Positions 34,836 through 43,918 of a DNA stretch of 51,606 bases are shown piece after piece; within the stretch, counting starts at the first letter, position 1; each line of letters starts with the position of its first letter. The notes beneath the pieces are model-generated. The model did no database searches, was not told where the DNA came from, and saw only the letters and a program-made list of their open reading frames with translations. The stretch covers positions 117,219-168,824 of the forward strand of contig JACPOC010000017.1 in NCBI GenBank assembly GCA_016185125.1, read 5' to 3'. Source of the stretch: Bacteroidota bacterium (GTDB lineage Bacteria > Bacteroidota > Bacteroidia > B-17B0 > Aurantibacillaceae). A program made the position numbers and the translations under genes.

Positions 34836-34843
34836 CAAATATA
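34836..34843 (-). promoter_or_regulatory. -7 box of the 63-residue membrane protein gene
   Basis: TATATTTG on the minus strand ends 7 bases before ATG 34828. Confidence 0.6.
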
Positions 34844-34974
34844 AGGGCAAATAAAGCATAATTTTTTTATTAGTGATAAATTTTTGAACTTCGTTAATTT
34901 TTCTGACAACCCAAGTTAACATATTTCGCAAAATAATTTTAATAATTTCGTTTGTTTTTATTGGCGGCTTTGCT

Positions 34975-36990
34975 GTGGCGGGAATAAAAAAGGGATTTAA
35001 AGCATTAAGTATTTACAATTACTTTTTGGCAAAAAAAGAGTTTTACAAAGCTAACAAGCCTCATCCAAACGCTTTTGCCTGCTATGGTTTGGCAGTAATT
35101 TTTAGCCGTAACGACAATCCGTTTTACAACCTCGACAGTGCCTCGCGATATGCTTCGCTGGGATATTGCACTTTTGTTAAAAGCGGCAGGAGCAGGCAAT
35201 TATCTGGTTTTGAAGTAGATAACCTTTCGCTCTTATCGCTGTGCGACAGTATTGCTTTTAAAAAATGGATTATAATCAGAAAATCTAATGATACTGCGGT
35301 TTTTGATGCTTTTTTAAAAAATAATTATTTAGCAAACAATTTATTAAAAGAGCAAGCGGTTTATTTGCGTGATGAGATTGAATACAATTTTATCCTGCAA
35401 AATAACAACAGTAAATCAACCTCGGAATTTATTAATACGCATCCGCAAAGCGCTTTTTTACAGCAAGCACTTTTGTTAATTCAAAGGCAGGTTTTTGAAG
35501 AGTTAACTACCGGTGGCAATGCCGGAAAATACATTAGTTTTATCAATAATCATAAGCAAAATAATATGCTTAATACGGCTTATGAAAATTTATACAAGAT
35601 CTATAAAGATTCATCGGATGTGGAGGGACTAAAAAACTTTGTAAACAATTATCCAAAAGCCCCGCAATATTTGGATGCCTGGAAATTACTTTTTTCATTA
35701 ACGGTAAAATCATTTTCCAATAAAGAACTGGAAGCTTTTTTAGAAGCTCATCCCGCTTTTCCTTTAAAAAATTCTATTTTAAAAGAGTTGGAGCTAAACA
35801 AAATACATCTTTATCCTTATGAAAAAGAGGGTTTTTTTGGTTTTATTGATTCTTTAGCGAATGTAACTATAAAGCCTGTTTATGAGGCAGTTAGCCCCTT
35901 CAGCGAAGGTCTATCGGCGGTTAATATTAACGATTCGGTTTTTTACATTAATAAAGAAAATAAAAATCCATTCAATCAGTTTTACTCCGAGGCCTATAGT
36001 TTTAAAAATGGAATAGCTGCTGTAAAAAGCGCTAATAATTGGCTGCTTATTAACAGGCAAGGCCAAATTATTTCACAGGCTTACGAGGAAATAAATGAAT
36101 TATCTGAAGATGTTTACGTGGTTAAAATAAATGCAAAATACGGCGCCATTAATCATTTGGGCCAAACTATAATTGAACCCAAATTTCAAAAGCTGGGCGA
36201 TTTTAAAAATCAGTTTGCTTATTATATGGAGGGCGGTAAATACGGCTTTGTATCTAAAACAGGCTTCGCGCATAAAGCGGAGTTCGATTGGTTATCGGAT
36301 TTTAATGAAAACAAACTGGCTATTATTAAAAAAAATAATTTGTATGGTTTAATAAACTCATTGGGGCAAACTGTTTTAAGCCCGGAATATGATTTGATTT
36401 TAAAAGCTGCTACTAACAATTACATTCTGGTTAAAAATAATTTGTATGGTTTTTATAACGGCTTCGGGTGTTTTTTATCAGCTATTGCTTATGATTTTTT
36501 AAAAGAAAAACCTGTTGAATTTTACACCAACGGATATTTATTTAAACTGGTTAAAAATAAAGAACAAAGTATGGTGGATGCTAACGGAAAGCAAATTATT
36601 GATTTTGGAACTTTTGATGAAATAAATTTTCCGGTAAATGGATTAATGCGGGTTAAGCGGGGCAATAAATTTGGTTTTGTGGATAAAAAGTTAACGTTAG
36701 CCATTCCCTTCAAATATCTGCAAGCGCAGGATTTTATTGATAGCGTGGCCATTGTTACCATCAAAGATAAATACGCTATTATTAATATTAAGGGAAAAGA
36801 AATTTACAGTTTTGATGAAGAAATTGAAAAAATATCGCAACGATATTACACGGCCGGAGAAGAAAAAAAATTAATTGTTAGCACCTCCGGAACCGTTATT
36901 TTTAGTGAAGTTACAAATATTCAAAAGATAAAAGAAGGCCTGTTTATAATCACTTTAAATAATAAGGAAGTTAAATTACTTAAAGATTGA
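34975..36990 (+). CDS. WG-repeat protein with helical N-terminal region
   Basis: At least 671 residues from GTG 34975. Residues 1-270 are helical, TPR-like, with dividing motifs such as FINTHPQSAFLQQALL. Residues 280-670 hold about eight WG (KWG) beta repeats: EKEGFFGFIDSLANVTIKPV, NAKYGAINHLGQTIIEPKF, KNNLYGLINSLGQTVLSPEY, RGNKFGFVDKKLTLAIPF. The frame stays open upstream to 34888 and encodes a basic-hydrophobic segment (IFRKIILIISFVFIGGFAVA) typical of a signal anchor, but it has no ATG, GTG or TTG there; CTG 34903 is the nearest near-cognate codon. The real N terminus is therefore uncertain. Confidence 0.85.
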   Translation: MAGIKKGFKALSIYNYFLAKKEFYKANKPHPNAFACYGLAVIFSRNDNPFYNLDSASRYASLGYCTFVKSGRSRQLSGFEVDNLSLLSLCDSIAFKKWIIIRKSNDTAVFDAFLKNNYLANNLLKEQAVYLRDEIEYNFILQNNNSKSTSEFINTHPQSAFLQQALLLIQRQVFEELTTGGNAGKYISFINNHKQNNMLNTAYENLYKIYKDSSDVEGLKNFVNNYPKAPQYLDAWKLLFSLTVKSFSNKELEAFLEAHPAFPLKNSILKELELNKIHLYPYEKEGFFGFIDSLANVTIKPVYEAVSPFSEGLSAVNINDSVFYINKENKNPFNQFYSEAYSFKNGIAAVKSANNWLLINRQGQIISQAYEEINELSEDVYVVKINAKYGAINHLGQTIIEPKFQKLGDFKNQFAYYMEGGKYGFVSKTGFAHKAEFDWLSDFNENKLAIIKKNNLYGLINSLGQTVLSPEYDLILKAATNNYILVKNNLYGFYNGFGCFLSAIAYDFLKEKPVEFYTNGYLFKLVKNKEQSMVDANGKQIIDFGTFDEINFPVNGLMRVKRGNKFGFVDKKLTLAIPFKYLQAQDFIDSVAIVTIKDKYAIINIKGKEIYSFDEEIEKISQRYYTAGEEKKLIVSTSGTVIFSEVTNIQKIKEGLFIITLNNKEVKLLKD

Positions 36991-37036
36991 ACAACAAGGC
37001 TACAATTTTACTAATTTTATAGGCAAATTCTTACCT

Positions 37037-38125
37037 ATGTCAACAACAACTGCTTCAAAAGTTCACAATTTCAGTGCCGGTCCGGGTATTTTACCTTTAG
37101 AAGTTTTACAGCAAGCATCAGAAGCTTGTATTAATTTCGACGGATTAAATCTTTCCTTGCTGGAAATTTCGCACAGAAGTAAAAACTACGAACGGGTGAT
37201 GCTTGAAGCGCGCAACACGGTGAAAGAACTATTTGAAGTTGGTGATGATTACGAGGTTTTATATTTAGGCGGCGGAGCAAGTTTGCAATTTGCCATGATC
37301 CCTTATAACCTGATGAAAGAGGGTGGTAGTGCGGCGTATGTGAACACCGGCGTTTGGGCAACCAAAGCAATTAAGGAAGCTAAAATAATTGGTAATACAA
37401 AGGTTATTGCTTCGAGCGAAGATAAAAAATTTACTTATGTGCCAAAAGAATATGTTATTCCTTCCGATGCGGATTATTTGCATATTACCAGCAACAATAC
37501 CATTTACGGAACACAAATGAAGCATTTTCCTAAATGTGATATTCCTTTGGTTTGCGATATGAGTTCTGATATTTTTAGCAGAAAAGTAAATGCCAAAGAT
37601 TTTACATTGATCTACGCAGGCGCACAAAAAAACATGGGTCCTGCCGGAAGCACCATGGTAATGGTAAAAAAAGACGCACTTGGAAAAACAGGCCGAAAAA
37701 TGCTGTCAATGCTTGATTATCAGGTACATATAAAAGGCGACAGTATGTATAACACGCCTCCGGTTTTTCCTATTTACGTTACATTATTAACCATGCAATG
37801 GCTCAAAAAAAATGGTGGAATTGCCTGGATAGAAAAATTGAATCAGCAAAAAGCAGATGCCATTTATAATGAAATTGACCGCAACAGTTTGTTTTATGGC
37901 ACGGTTGATAAGGCCGACAGAAGCAATATGAATGTTTGTTTTCTATTAAAAAAACCTGAATTGGAAAATGAATTTGATAAATTTTGCAAGGAAGCGAATA
38001 TGAGCGGACTGCGCGGCCACAGAGATGTTGGCGGTTTCAGGGCTTCTTTATACAACGCGCTTCCCCTTGAAAGCGTTCATGTATTAGTGGAAGTGATGAA
38101 GGAATTTGAGAAGAAATTTGCATAG
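37037..38125 (+). CDS. serC: phosphoserine aminotransferase
   Basis: SerC converts 3-phosphohydroxypyruvate to phosphoserine using glutamate and pyridoxal phosphate. The 362-residue protein has HNFSAGPGILPLEVLQQA, EISHRSKNYE, LYLGGGASLQFAMIPYN, and the PLP lysine in the LIYAGAQKNMGPAGSTMV segment (Lys near 198), then GLRGHRDVGGFRASLYNA. SerA and SerB are not here. Confidence 0.97.
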   Translation: MSTTTASKVHNFSAGPGILPLEVLQQASEACINFDGLNLSLLEISHRSKNYERVMLEARNTVKELFEVGDDYEVLYLGGGASLQFAMIPYNLMKEGGSAAYVNTGVWATKAIKEAKIIGNTKVIASSEDKKFTYVPKEYVIPSDADYLHITSNNTIYGTQMKHFPKCDIPLVCDMSSDIFSRKVNAKDFTLIYAGAQKNMGPAGSTMVMVKKDALGKTGRKMLSMLDYQVHIKGDSMYNTPPVFPIYVTLLTMQWLKKNGGIAWIEKLNQQKADAIYNEIDRNSLFYGTVDKADRSNMNVCFLLKKPELENEFDKFCKEANMSGLRGHRDVGGFRASLYNALPLESVHVLVEVMKEFEKKFA

Positions 38126-38136
38126 AGTTTTAGTAG

Positions 38137-38715
38137 TTATCTAAACAATCTTTTTATAAAATTATTTTTGTTTGCGTTGGGGTAATGGCGGTTAGCGGTA
38201 ATGTTATTAAAAACCATTGCAACTACCAGTAAAATAATAGCGCCGGTAAATACAGGAAATGCTACGTATAAATAACCTAACGATTTAATTTTAACCGAAC
38301 CTATAACAGCAATTAAGGCCGTGGCGCCACCTGGTGGATGCAATGTCTTAGTTATTTGCATCAATACAATTGAAAAAGAAACAGCAAGGGGAGCAGTGAT
38401 CCACACAACTTCCGGAAGAAGTTTTTGTATGGTAACGCCAACAAGGGCAGAGATTAAATGCCCGCCTAACAGGTTTCTTGGCTGAGCGAGCGGACTTTGA
38501 ATGGCACCATAAACAAGTACGCTGGATGCTCCAAAAGACCCGATAAGAAATAAATTATCGTTAAGCGCATAAAATTTAGACTGAATAAAGGCTATAATTC
38601 CAATTCCCATAAAAGACCCTGCGAACGACCAGAAAATTTCATGGTAATCAATTAGAGTTTCTTTATAAAGCACATATTTAGTGGTTCTTAGTACCTTATT
38701 AATTTTTCTTATCAT
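38137..38715 (-). CDS. HPP-family membrane protein
   Basis: The 192-residue protein has four or five membrane segments and the signature HPPGGATALIAVIGS (about 126-140) that names the HPP family. It also has the preceding SPLAQPRNLLGGHLISALVG. Some HPP proteins have been linked to nitrite transport in cyanobacteria and plants; whether that holds here is unknown. It lies 12 bases from the convergent serC end. Confidence 0.88.
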   Translation of the reverse strand: MIRKINKVLRTTKYVLYKETLIDYHEIFWSFAGSFMGIGIIAFIQSKFYALNDNLFLIGSFGASSVLVYGAIQSPLAQPRNLLGGHLISALVGVTIQKLLPEVVWITAPLAVSFSIVLMQITKTLHPPGGATALIAVIGSVKIKSLGYLYVAFPVFTGAIILLVVAMVFNNITANRHYPNANKNNFIKRLFR

Positions 38716-38793
38716 TTAAATGAAATGCTGGGACAAAAATCGCGTTTAACGTTTGTTTTGCCAAATGGTTTTGATGACAAAATAATTTAGATC

Positions 38794-39972
38794 TTAACTC
38801 AATTTCTGATACGTTTGCCACCATCTGTCAGGAATTTCATTTTGTGTGGCGAGTTCGTAATCTTTGTAATTGCAAGGAATTAAAGTGTGCCTTTCAAATT
38901 TTAAATCTTTATGTGGCGGGTAGGGGATCTCCATCCACCATCTGTCGCTTTTTTTACTTTTATAAAAATTAATCTCGTATTTTTCGTCCTGCAACACCAC
39001 ATGAAAACGTAAATAATCGGGATTGGTTCTGCTTGGAAAATCGTTTTTACGATTATAAAAACCATCCATAAAACACCAAATCATTTGCGCGGCTAAATGC
39101 GCTGTTTTACCACTTACATCATACTCAGGATTAATCTCATAAATGCCGATAGAAGATAATTTATCGTTCATGCCGGCGTATCGCATGATTTGACAAGCTT
39201 CTTCGGCGTAAAAGCCGTTTGGCGAAGCGTTAGGGTTTGCAGGTGCATCAGAGTGTTTAATGGCAGTCATGTCAAAAGTCAGCATATCTGCCTGGCGAAT
39301 TACAGGTTCCGCTTCTTCAATCTTATCTCTTATCTGGCCTAAACGGTACACATCAAAATACAATTTGTTCATCATGTGTAAACTGCTTTGATCTACCAAA
39401 TAAGTTTGATAACCAATGTTACTGTAATTGAATAAATAATTTGGCTGATGTAAAATTATATTTCCGAGGTAAGACATATTTGTAATTTCCTCATCCGGAT
39501 TTCCAAGATCAAAAACACTGTCAACCGCTGCAATATTTATGGTTTGTTCAAGATCTTTGTAACCTAAAAACTGCGCATAGGTAAGGTCTTGCGAACCTCC
39601 GAGTATTATGGGAATAATATTTTTTCTCACCAAAAAATCAACAGTGCTTCTTAAAGCAAAATAAGTATCTTCGGTAGAATGCCCTGCATTAATATTTCCA
39701 AGATCGGCCACTTTTACTTTAAAGCTGCCGCCGTATAATTTGTATAAAAATTCACGCACTACATCCGGAGCGTTGGCACAGCCGCTGTTGTTATCTGCAT
39801 TACGGTCTTCCGTTACGCCAATAATAGCCATGTCAATTCCATCCAGTTCCGGAAAATTATCCTCGGAAGAATGAACGGAAAACAAATTACCAAACTGCAA
39901 TTCTTTTAAAGAATTAAACGTGGTAATGGCATCCAAATTAAGAGGTGTAAAAAAGTGCGCTATATCGCTCAT
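38794..39972 (-). CDS. ureohydrolase-fold (arginase/formimidoylglutamase-like) protein with degraded metal site
   Basis: A 392-residue protein with the arginase-family order of motifs but altered ligands. The GGDHS motif reads GGSQD (125-129, His lost), DAHxD reads DSVFD (151-155, His lost, both Asp kept), and SxDxDxxDP reads TFDMTAIKH (232-240, second Asp lost). Three of six manganese ligands are therefore missing. A typical FDxDxxDP loop tail survives as SDAPANPNASPNGFY. A C-terminal extension (about 320-392) is rich in Trp/Tyr (DRWWMEIPYPPHKD, DRWWQTYQ). I infer a non-catalytic or mechanistically different protein. Confidence 0.85.
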   Translation of the reverse strand: MSDIAHFFTPLNLDAITTFNSLKELQFGNLFSVHSSEDNFPELDGIDMAIIGVTEDRNADNNSGCANAPDVVREFLYKLYGGSFKVKVADLGNINAGHSTEDTYFALRSTVDFLVRKNIIPIILGGSQDLTYAQFLGYKDLEQTINIAAVDSVFDLGNPDEEITNMSYLGNIILHQPNYLFNYSNIGYQTYLVDQSSLHMMNKLYFDVYRLGQIRDKIEEAEPVIRQADMLTFDMTAIKHSDAPANPNASPNGFYAEEACQIMRYAGMNDKLSSIGIYEINPEYDVSGKTAHLAAQMIWCFMDGFYNRKNDFPSRTNPDYLRFHVVLQDEKYEINFYKSKKSDRWWMEIPYPPHKDLKFERHTLIPCNYKDYELATQNEIPDRWWQTYQKLS

Positions 39973-40151
39973 ATATTTTATTTAATAGCTAAATGTAAGG
40001 GCATTTGCAAGTGTATATTTGGCAAGCTTTTTTTTTAATTAACAAGAGTATATTAGAAACTTTGTGTTGGCTTTTCGTATTCAGTTTTATCTATTCATAA
40101 ATTTTCGGCGAAATTTATTTATCTTTCAAAAACATAATTTTATAAAGGCAA

Positions 40152-40526
40152 ATGAGTTATATTAAAAAAAGAGGTTTATCTTTTGGGTTTGCAATTCAAG
40201 GAATTAAAAAGGCGTTGAAAGAACCAAACTTTAAAATTGAGGTGAGCGCAGCGGTTTTGATTTGTATGGTGGCCGCTTATTTTAATATTTCGAAAACGGA
40301 ATGGTGCTTTATAATTGCTTGTTGCGGTTTGGTACTGGCTCTTGAACTTATTAACTCAGCAATTGAACGGCTCTGTGATTTAATAAGCATCGAAATTGAT
40401 CCTAGAATAAAATTTATTAAAGATTTAAGTGCAGGCGCAGTGCTTATAGTTTCCGTGGCTTCTCTTATAATGGGAATAATTATTTTTTATCCTTATTTAA
40501 AATCGTTTTTTAACAGTTATCTGTAA
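40152..40526 (+). CDS. dgkA: diacylglycerol kinase family protein
   Basis: The 124-residue protein has three membrane segments and the prokaryotic DgkA motif in LALELINSAIERLCDLI (E-x-x-N-x-A-I-E). It starts with RGLSFGFAIQGIKKALKEPNF, typical of DgkA/undecaprenol kinase. It phosphorylates diacylglycerol or undecaprenol at the inner membrane; the product of the first reaction is the CdsA substrate. Confidence 0.92.
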   Translation: MSYIKKRGLSFGFAIQGIKKALKEPNFKIEVSAAVLICMVAAYFNISKTEWCFIIACCGLVLALELINSAIERLCDLISIEIDPRIKFIKDLSAGAVLIVSVASLIMGIIIFYPYLKSFFNSYL

Positions 40527-40621
40527 TAACTTTATTTGAAAAGATAATTTTTATCGGGCATCTGCTGTAATTTTACAGTATAAATTCAGTTTTAATATAT
40601 TCCGTTAATACCTCCAACCGT

Positions 40622-41887
40622 TTGGAGTTTATCATTTCAAATTTGCTGGAGGATGGACTTGGTTTAAACATTGAGGTTACAAATAATTTAGATGAATTTA
40701 AAGAAAGTAACTTGCCGCGAATCAATTATTCGGGTAACGATATTCCTGATTGTTTAAACATTGAACCGCACATTATACTTTTTGATTACGGAGTAAAAGA
40801 TTATTCTATTGAAGTAAATAACAACGCGCAATTTTCTAAAATTTTTTTTAAAAACGATAATTTAGAAATTCCGTTTGATATTTTTGGAGCATCTTTTTGG
40901 CTTTTAACGCGCTATGAAGAGTATTTACCGTACAAAAGCGAACAGTTTAACCGATTTCATTATTCAAACAGTTTGGCTTACCAATACGATTTTTTACATT
41001 ACCCCCTCATTAACGTTTGGCTAAATGAATTAAAAAAAATACTTCAACAATTAAATCCCGATCTGCTTTTTAAAGAGCGGAAATATAATTTTGTAAGCAC
41101 CATTGATATTGATAATGTATATAAATACAAGAACAAAGGTTTTGTGCGCACCATGGCAGGTTATATTTCAGACCTTTTAATTAATAATAAAGCGGGTTTA
41201 AAAAGCAGAACATCCATTGTATTTAATGATACTAAAGATCCGTTTGACTGCTATGATTTTTTGATTGCCACTCATAAAGAGTTAAACATTAAAGCTATTT
41301 ATTTTTTATTGCTTGGAGATTACGGCATGAACGATAAAAATCATTCGTCCAGCGATCTCCGCTTTCAGGCATTAATTAAGCATTTGGATGATTATTCAGC
41401 GGTGGGAATACATCCTTCCTTTGGCTCTAACGATAACCTGCAGCAGCTAAAAATTGAAATTAACAGGCTTGCCAATATTACTCACCGGCAAATAGTAAAA
41501 AGCCGTCAGCATTTTTCCATGCTTAAATTCCCTAAAACTTATCTGGCTTTATTGCAAGGCGGCATTAACGAAGATTATTCGATGGGTTACACTAATATTA
41601 ACGGATTCAGAGCTTCTTATTGCTATCCTTTTAAATGGTACAGTTTGGTAGATGAGCATCAAACCAATTTGCTGATACATTCGTTTTGCCTTACCGAAAA
41701 TACTTTACAGCTTGAAGCAAAAAAACAAAGTGTGGTGTTTTTAAAGTTGGCCTTACCTTTTATTAATGAAGTAAAAAAATATCAGGGCGAATTTATTCCC
41801 ATTTTTCATAATGATACTTTTGATGAGAAAATGCAAAAGGATTATATTGAGTTTTTAAAAATGGCCAATGAGCCACCCAAAAATTAA
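40622..41887 (+). CDS. polysaccharide deacetylase-like protein (DUF7033-type N terminus)
   Basis: The 421-residue protein is soluble. The N-terminal half (IPFDIFGASFWLLTRYEEYL, about 80-99) is the DUF7033-type region that precedes NodB-like domains in Bacteroidota. The second half begins with STIDIDNVYKYKNKG (about 159-173), matching the first metal motif of carbohydrate esterase 4 with Asp in place, and continues with YFLLGDYG-like and GIHPSFGSN segments, where the HPS and His-rich motifs fall. I infer a deacetylase or lyase acting on surface glycans. TTG 40622 is the start, with no ATG nearby. It overlaps the response regulator by 4 bases. Confidence 0.78.
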   Translation: MEFIISNLLEDGLGLNIEVTNNLDEFKESNLPRINYSGNDIPDCLNIEPHIILFDYGVKDYSIEVNNNAQFSKIFFKNDNLEIPFDIFGASFWLLTRYEEYLPYKSEQFNRFHYSNSLAYQYDFLHYPLINVWLNELKKILQQLNPDLLFKERKYNFVSTIDIDNVYKYKNKGFVRTMAGYISDLLINNKAGLKSRTSIVFNDTKDPFDCYDFLIATHKELNIKAIYFLLLGDYGMNDKNHSSSDLRFQALIKHLDDYSAVGIHPSFGSNDNLQQLKIEINRLANITHRQIVKSRQHFSMLKFPKTYLALLQGGINEDYSMGYTNINGFRASYCYPFKWYSLVDEHQTNLLIHSFCLTENTLQLEAKKQSVVFLKLALPFINEVKKYQGEFIPIFHNDTFDEKMQKDYIEFLKMANEPPKN

Positions 41888-42330
41888 GCCTCTTTTTGCG
41901 GGTTGAGGGTATAAACCTGATCAAAAACCGTTGCAATAATTTTTTTTAATTCGTTATACTCGTAACTTTTTGTATAAAAGCCATGCGCGCCCAAAGCCAG
42001 CAGGTTTTCCTTTTCGTGTGAAGCCTTGCTGGTGCTTAAAATAAATACCGGAAGATGCGCCAACTGCTCATTCTTTTTTATTCGTTTTAAAGCATCTGTG
42101 CCGCTTAATAAAGGCATATTTAAATCTAAAAAAATGCAATCCGGCATTGGATCGTTATAATTTTTATACATACCGCTTCTTTGAAGATAATCCATTAATT
42201 GTATGCCATTGTACACCGAAGTTATTTTGTGCTGAGAATTCATTTCCCAAGTAGCTTTATGCATCATGTACTGATCATCAGGATCATCATCGGCAATTAC
42301 AATGTTTAATATTTTACTCTGGCTTTGCAT
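41884..42330 (-). CDS. single-domain response regulator
   Basis: The 148-residue CheY-like receiver has the acidic cluster ADDDPDD (13-19), the phosphoacceptor Asp69 in CIFLDLNMP, Ser/Thr 99-100 in FILSTS and the lysine in FYTKSY. There is no output domain. It lies 3 bases downstream of a 103-residue gene with which it forms a two-gene unit; no histidine kinase is in the window. Confidence 0.93.
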   Translation of the reverse strand: MQSQSKILNIVIADDDPDDQYMMHKATWEMNSQHKITSVYNGIQLMDYLQRSGMYKNYNDPMPDCIFLDLNMPLLSGTDALKRIKKNEQLAHLPVFILSTSKASHEKENLLALGAHGFYTKSYEYNELKKIIATVFDQVYTLNPQKEA

Positions 42331-42333
42331 AAT

Positions 42334-42645
42334 TTACATATTTGCATCACCCCAAGGTTTAGCCAACGGATCTCTTGGCTTGGGCGTAATATCAGTGGTG
42401 GTAAGTCCATTATTGCTTAAAAAATCAAAAGCATCCAAAATCTCCTGGTTTTTAAATTCAAATTTTACCGAAAATAATTTTTCATCATTTTTAACTTTTA
42501 ACGCACGTTTGGGCCTTATAATAATTTGCTTTAAAACCTCTATCCGCCCCGCGCCAATATGGGCATCTTTATCAATCCAAGAGCTATACGTTTGCTTTAA
42601 CTTTTCGGCCTCCCATAGTTTATAATAATAAATTTCTTTTGCCAT
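42334..42645 (-). CDS. 103-residue protein upstream of the response regulator
   Basis: Start at ATG 42645 (MAKEIYYYKLWEAEKLKQTY). It is soluble and without signal peptide, with a basic middle (RPKRALKVKNDEKLFSVKFE) and a proline-rich C terminus (DITPKPRDPLAKPWGD). I do not recognise it. The 3-base gap to the receiver gene implies a shared message and suggests, without proof, a shared function. Confidence 0.72.
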   Translation of the reverse strand: MAKEIYYYKLWEAEKLKQTYSSWIDKDAHIGAGRIEVLKQIIIRPKRALKVKNDEKLFSVKFEFKNQEILDAFDFLSNNGLTTTDITPKPRDPLAKPWGDANM

Positions 42646-43125
42646 AATAAATAGTTCTAAAGCGTACAAAATTTAGCTGATTCTCTGATAAAGTACATTA
42701 GTGGTAATTTTTAACCATTAAAACACCTATTCATAATTAATACTTAAAAAATTGTGCCATAACCACATACCAATAACCATTCAACAAAATGAGGCTCAAC
42801 TTCTACATCAATTTACCCCAAAAATTTGCGACTAAAAACTCTCATTATTTTAATAATTACATCTATAATTGTATTAAAAATCTTATAAAAAGAAAGTCTG
42901 TTTTTATTAAAATTAATAAAAGAAGAGTAAAAACTATTCTTTTTTTGTGTTTTTTATGACGTAACATGCTAATAATCAATGTTTAATAATTATTTTTGTT
43001 CTTAATTTACTTTTAGAATTTTATTACGGAAATATTGTAAGATTGTTTTTGGTTAATTAAATTGATTGTACTATATTTGCATCCCTTTTTAAGGGGAAAT
43101 TAATTAACGCTTAGATTTTTTTATC
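42646..43125. other. 480-bp AT-rich intergenic region upstream of rpmB
   Basis: No open frame with a convincing start and no clear hairpin was found. The region is strongly AT-rich and ends with the rpmB promoter. It separates the divergent 103-residue gene from rpmB. Confidence 0.6.
43072..43079 (+). promoter_or_regulatory. rpmB promoter -7 box
   Basis: TATATTTG, a perfect consensus match, leaves a 46-base leader before ATG 43126. Confidence 0.65.
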
Positions 43126-43365
43126 ATGTCACGTATTTGTCAATTAACAGGAAAAAAAGCAATGGGTGGGAACAAAGTGTCCTTCTCCAATGCAAAAACA
43201 CGCCGCCAGTTTAAAGTAAACTTAAAGCACAAACGTTTTTTTATTCCTGAAACAGGTGAGTGGATCACGCTTCGTGTATCAACTTCTGCATTAAAGAATA
43301 TTAATAAAAAAGGCATCAGTGCATGTCTTAAAGAAGCTAAAGAAAAAGGAATTTTAGCAAAATAG
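43126..43365 (+). CDS. rpmB: 50S ribosomal protein L28
   Basis: The 79-residue protein starts MSRICQLTGKKAMGGNKVSF and has the L28 core TRRQFKVNLKHKRFFIPETG. It is part of the large subunit and the first gene of rpmB-rpmG-DUF4295. Confidence 0.97.
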   Translation: MSRICQLTGKKAMGGNKVSFSNAKTRRQFKVNLKHKRFFIPETGEWITLRVSTSALKNINKKGISACLKEAKEKGILAK

Positions 43366-43383
43366 TTTAAATAAGAACAGAAC

Positions 43384-43566
43384 ATGGCAAGGAATAAAAA
43401 CAGAATTCAGGTGATTTTAGAATGTACTGAGCATAAAGAGAGCGGTAAACCCGGAACTTCTCGTTACATTACTACAAAAAACAAAAAAAACACAACCGAG
43501 CGCATTGAGTTAAAAAAATACAACTCCATTTTAAAGCGCATGACGGTTCATAAAGAAATTAAATAA
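43384..43566 (+). CDS. rpmG: 50S ribosomal protein L33
   Basis: The 60-residue protein ([20 protein letters not shown]) contains [20 protein letters not shown], the L33 signature. The zinc-ribbon cysteines of the C+ form are mostly missing (one Cys remains), so it is a C- paralogue. It follows rpmB by 18 bases. Confidence 0.96.
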   Translation: MARNKNRIQVILECTEHKESGKPGTSRYITTKNKKNTTERIELKKYNSILKRMTVHKEIK

Positions 43567-43642
43567 CTAAAAAGTTAACCGTTATAAGTTAAACGTTGAA
43601 TCACGAATAACTTATAACCAATAACATTTAAAATAAAATAAA

Positions 43643-43798
43643 ATGGCAAAGAAAGTAGTTGCGACGTTAAAGTCAGGAAAAGGTAAAGATTTTACTAAAG
43701 TTATTAAAATGACAAAATCCGATAAAACCGGAGCATATTCATTTAAGGAAGAAATTGTTCACAACGATCATATCGCCGATTTTTTAAAGAATAAATAA
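43643..43798 (+). CDS. DUF4295 small basic ribosome-associated protein
   Basis: A 51-residue basic protein, MAKKVVATLKSGKGKDFTKV onward, ending DHIADFLKNK. It follows rpmG by 76 bases and precedes ftsY, the usual Bacteroidota order. Size, charge, and company fit a ribosomal protein specific to this phylum; a Bacteroidota-specific protein, bL38, has been described in the Flavobacterium johnsoniae ribosome, and this may be it, but I cannot confirm that identity from sequence alone. Confidence 0.85.
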   Translation: MAKKVVATLKSGKGKDFTKVIKMTKSDKTGAYSFKEEIVHNDHIADFLKNK

Positions 43799-43830
43799 TA
43801 TTCATTAAATAATTTTTATTACACAATACA

Positions 43831-43863
43831 AAAAATTCTTTCCTGAGAAGGGGAGAATTTTTT
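43831..43863 (+). terminator. intrinsic terminator after the rpmB operon
   Basis: AAAATTCTTTCC pairs with GGGGAGAATTTT with two wobble pairs around a six-base loop, then T residues. Confidence 0.75.
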
Positions 43864-43906
43864 GCTTTTTGGCAAATCTTAATTCATACTTCTTAATTCT
43901 TATATC

Positions 43907-43914
43907 TAACTTTG
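43907..43914 (+). promoter_or_regulatory. ftsY promoter -7 box
   Basis: TAACTTTG ends 4 bases before ATG 43919, another near-leaderless arrangement. Confidence 0.65.
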
Positions 43915-43918
43915 CTTC

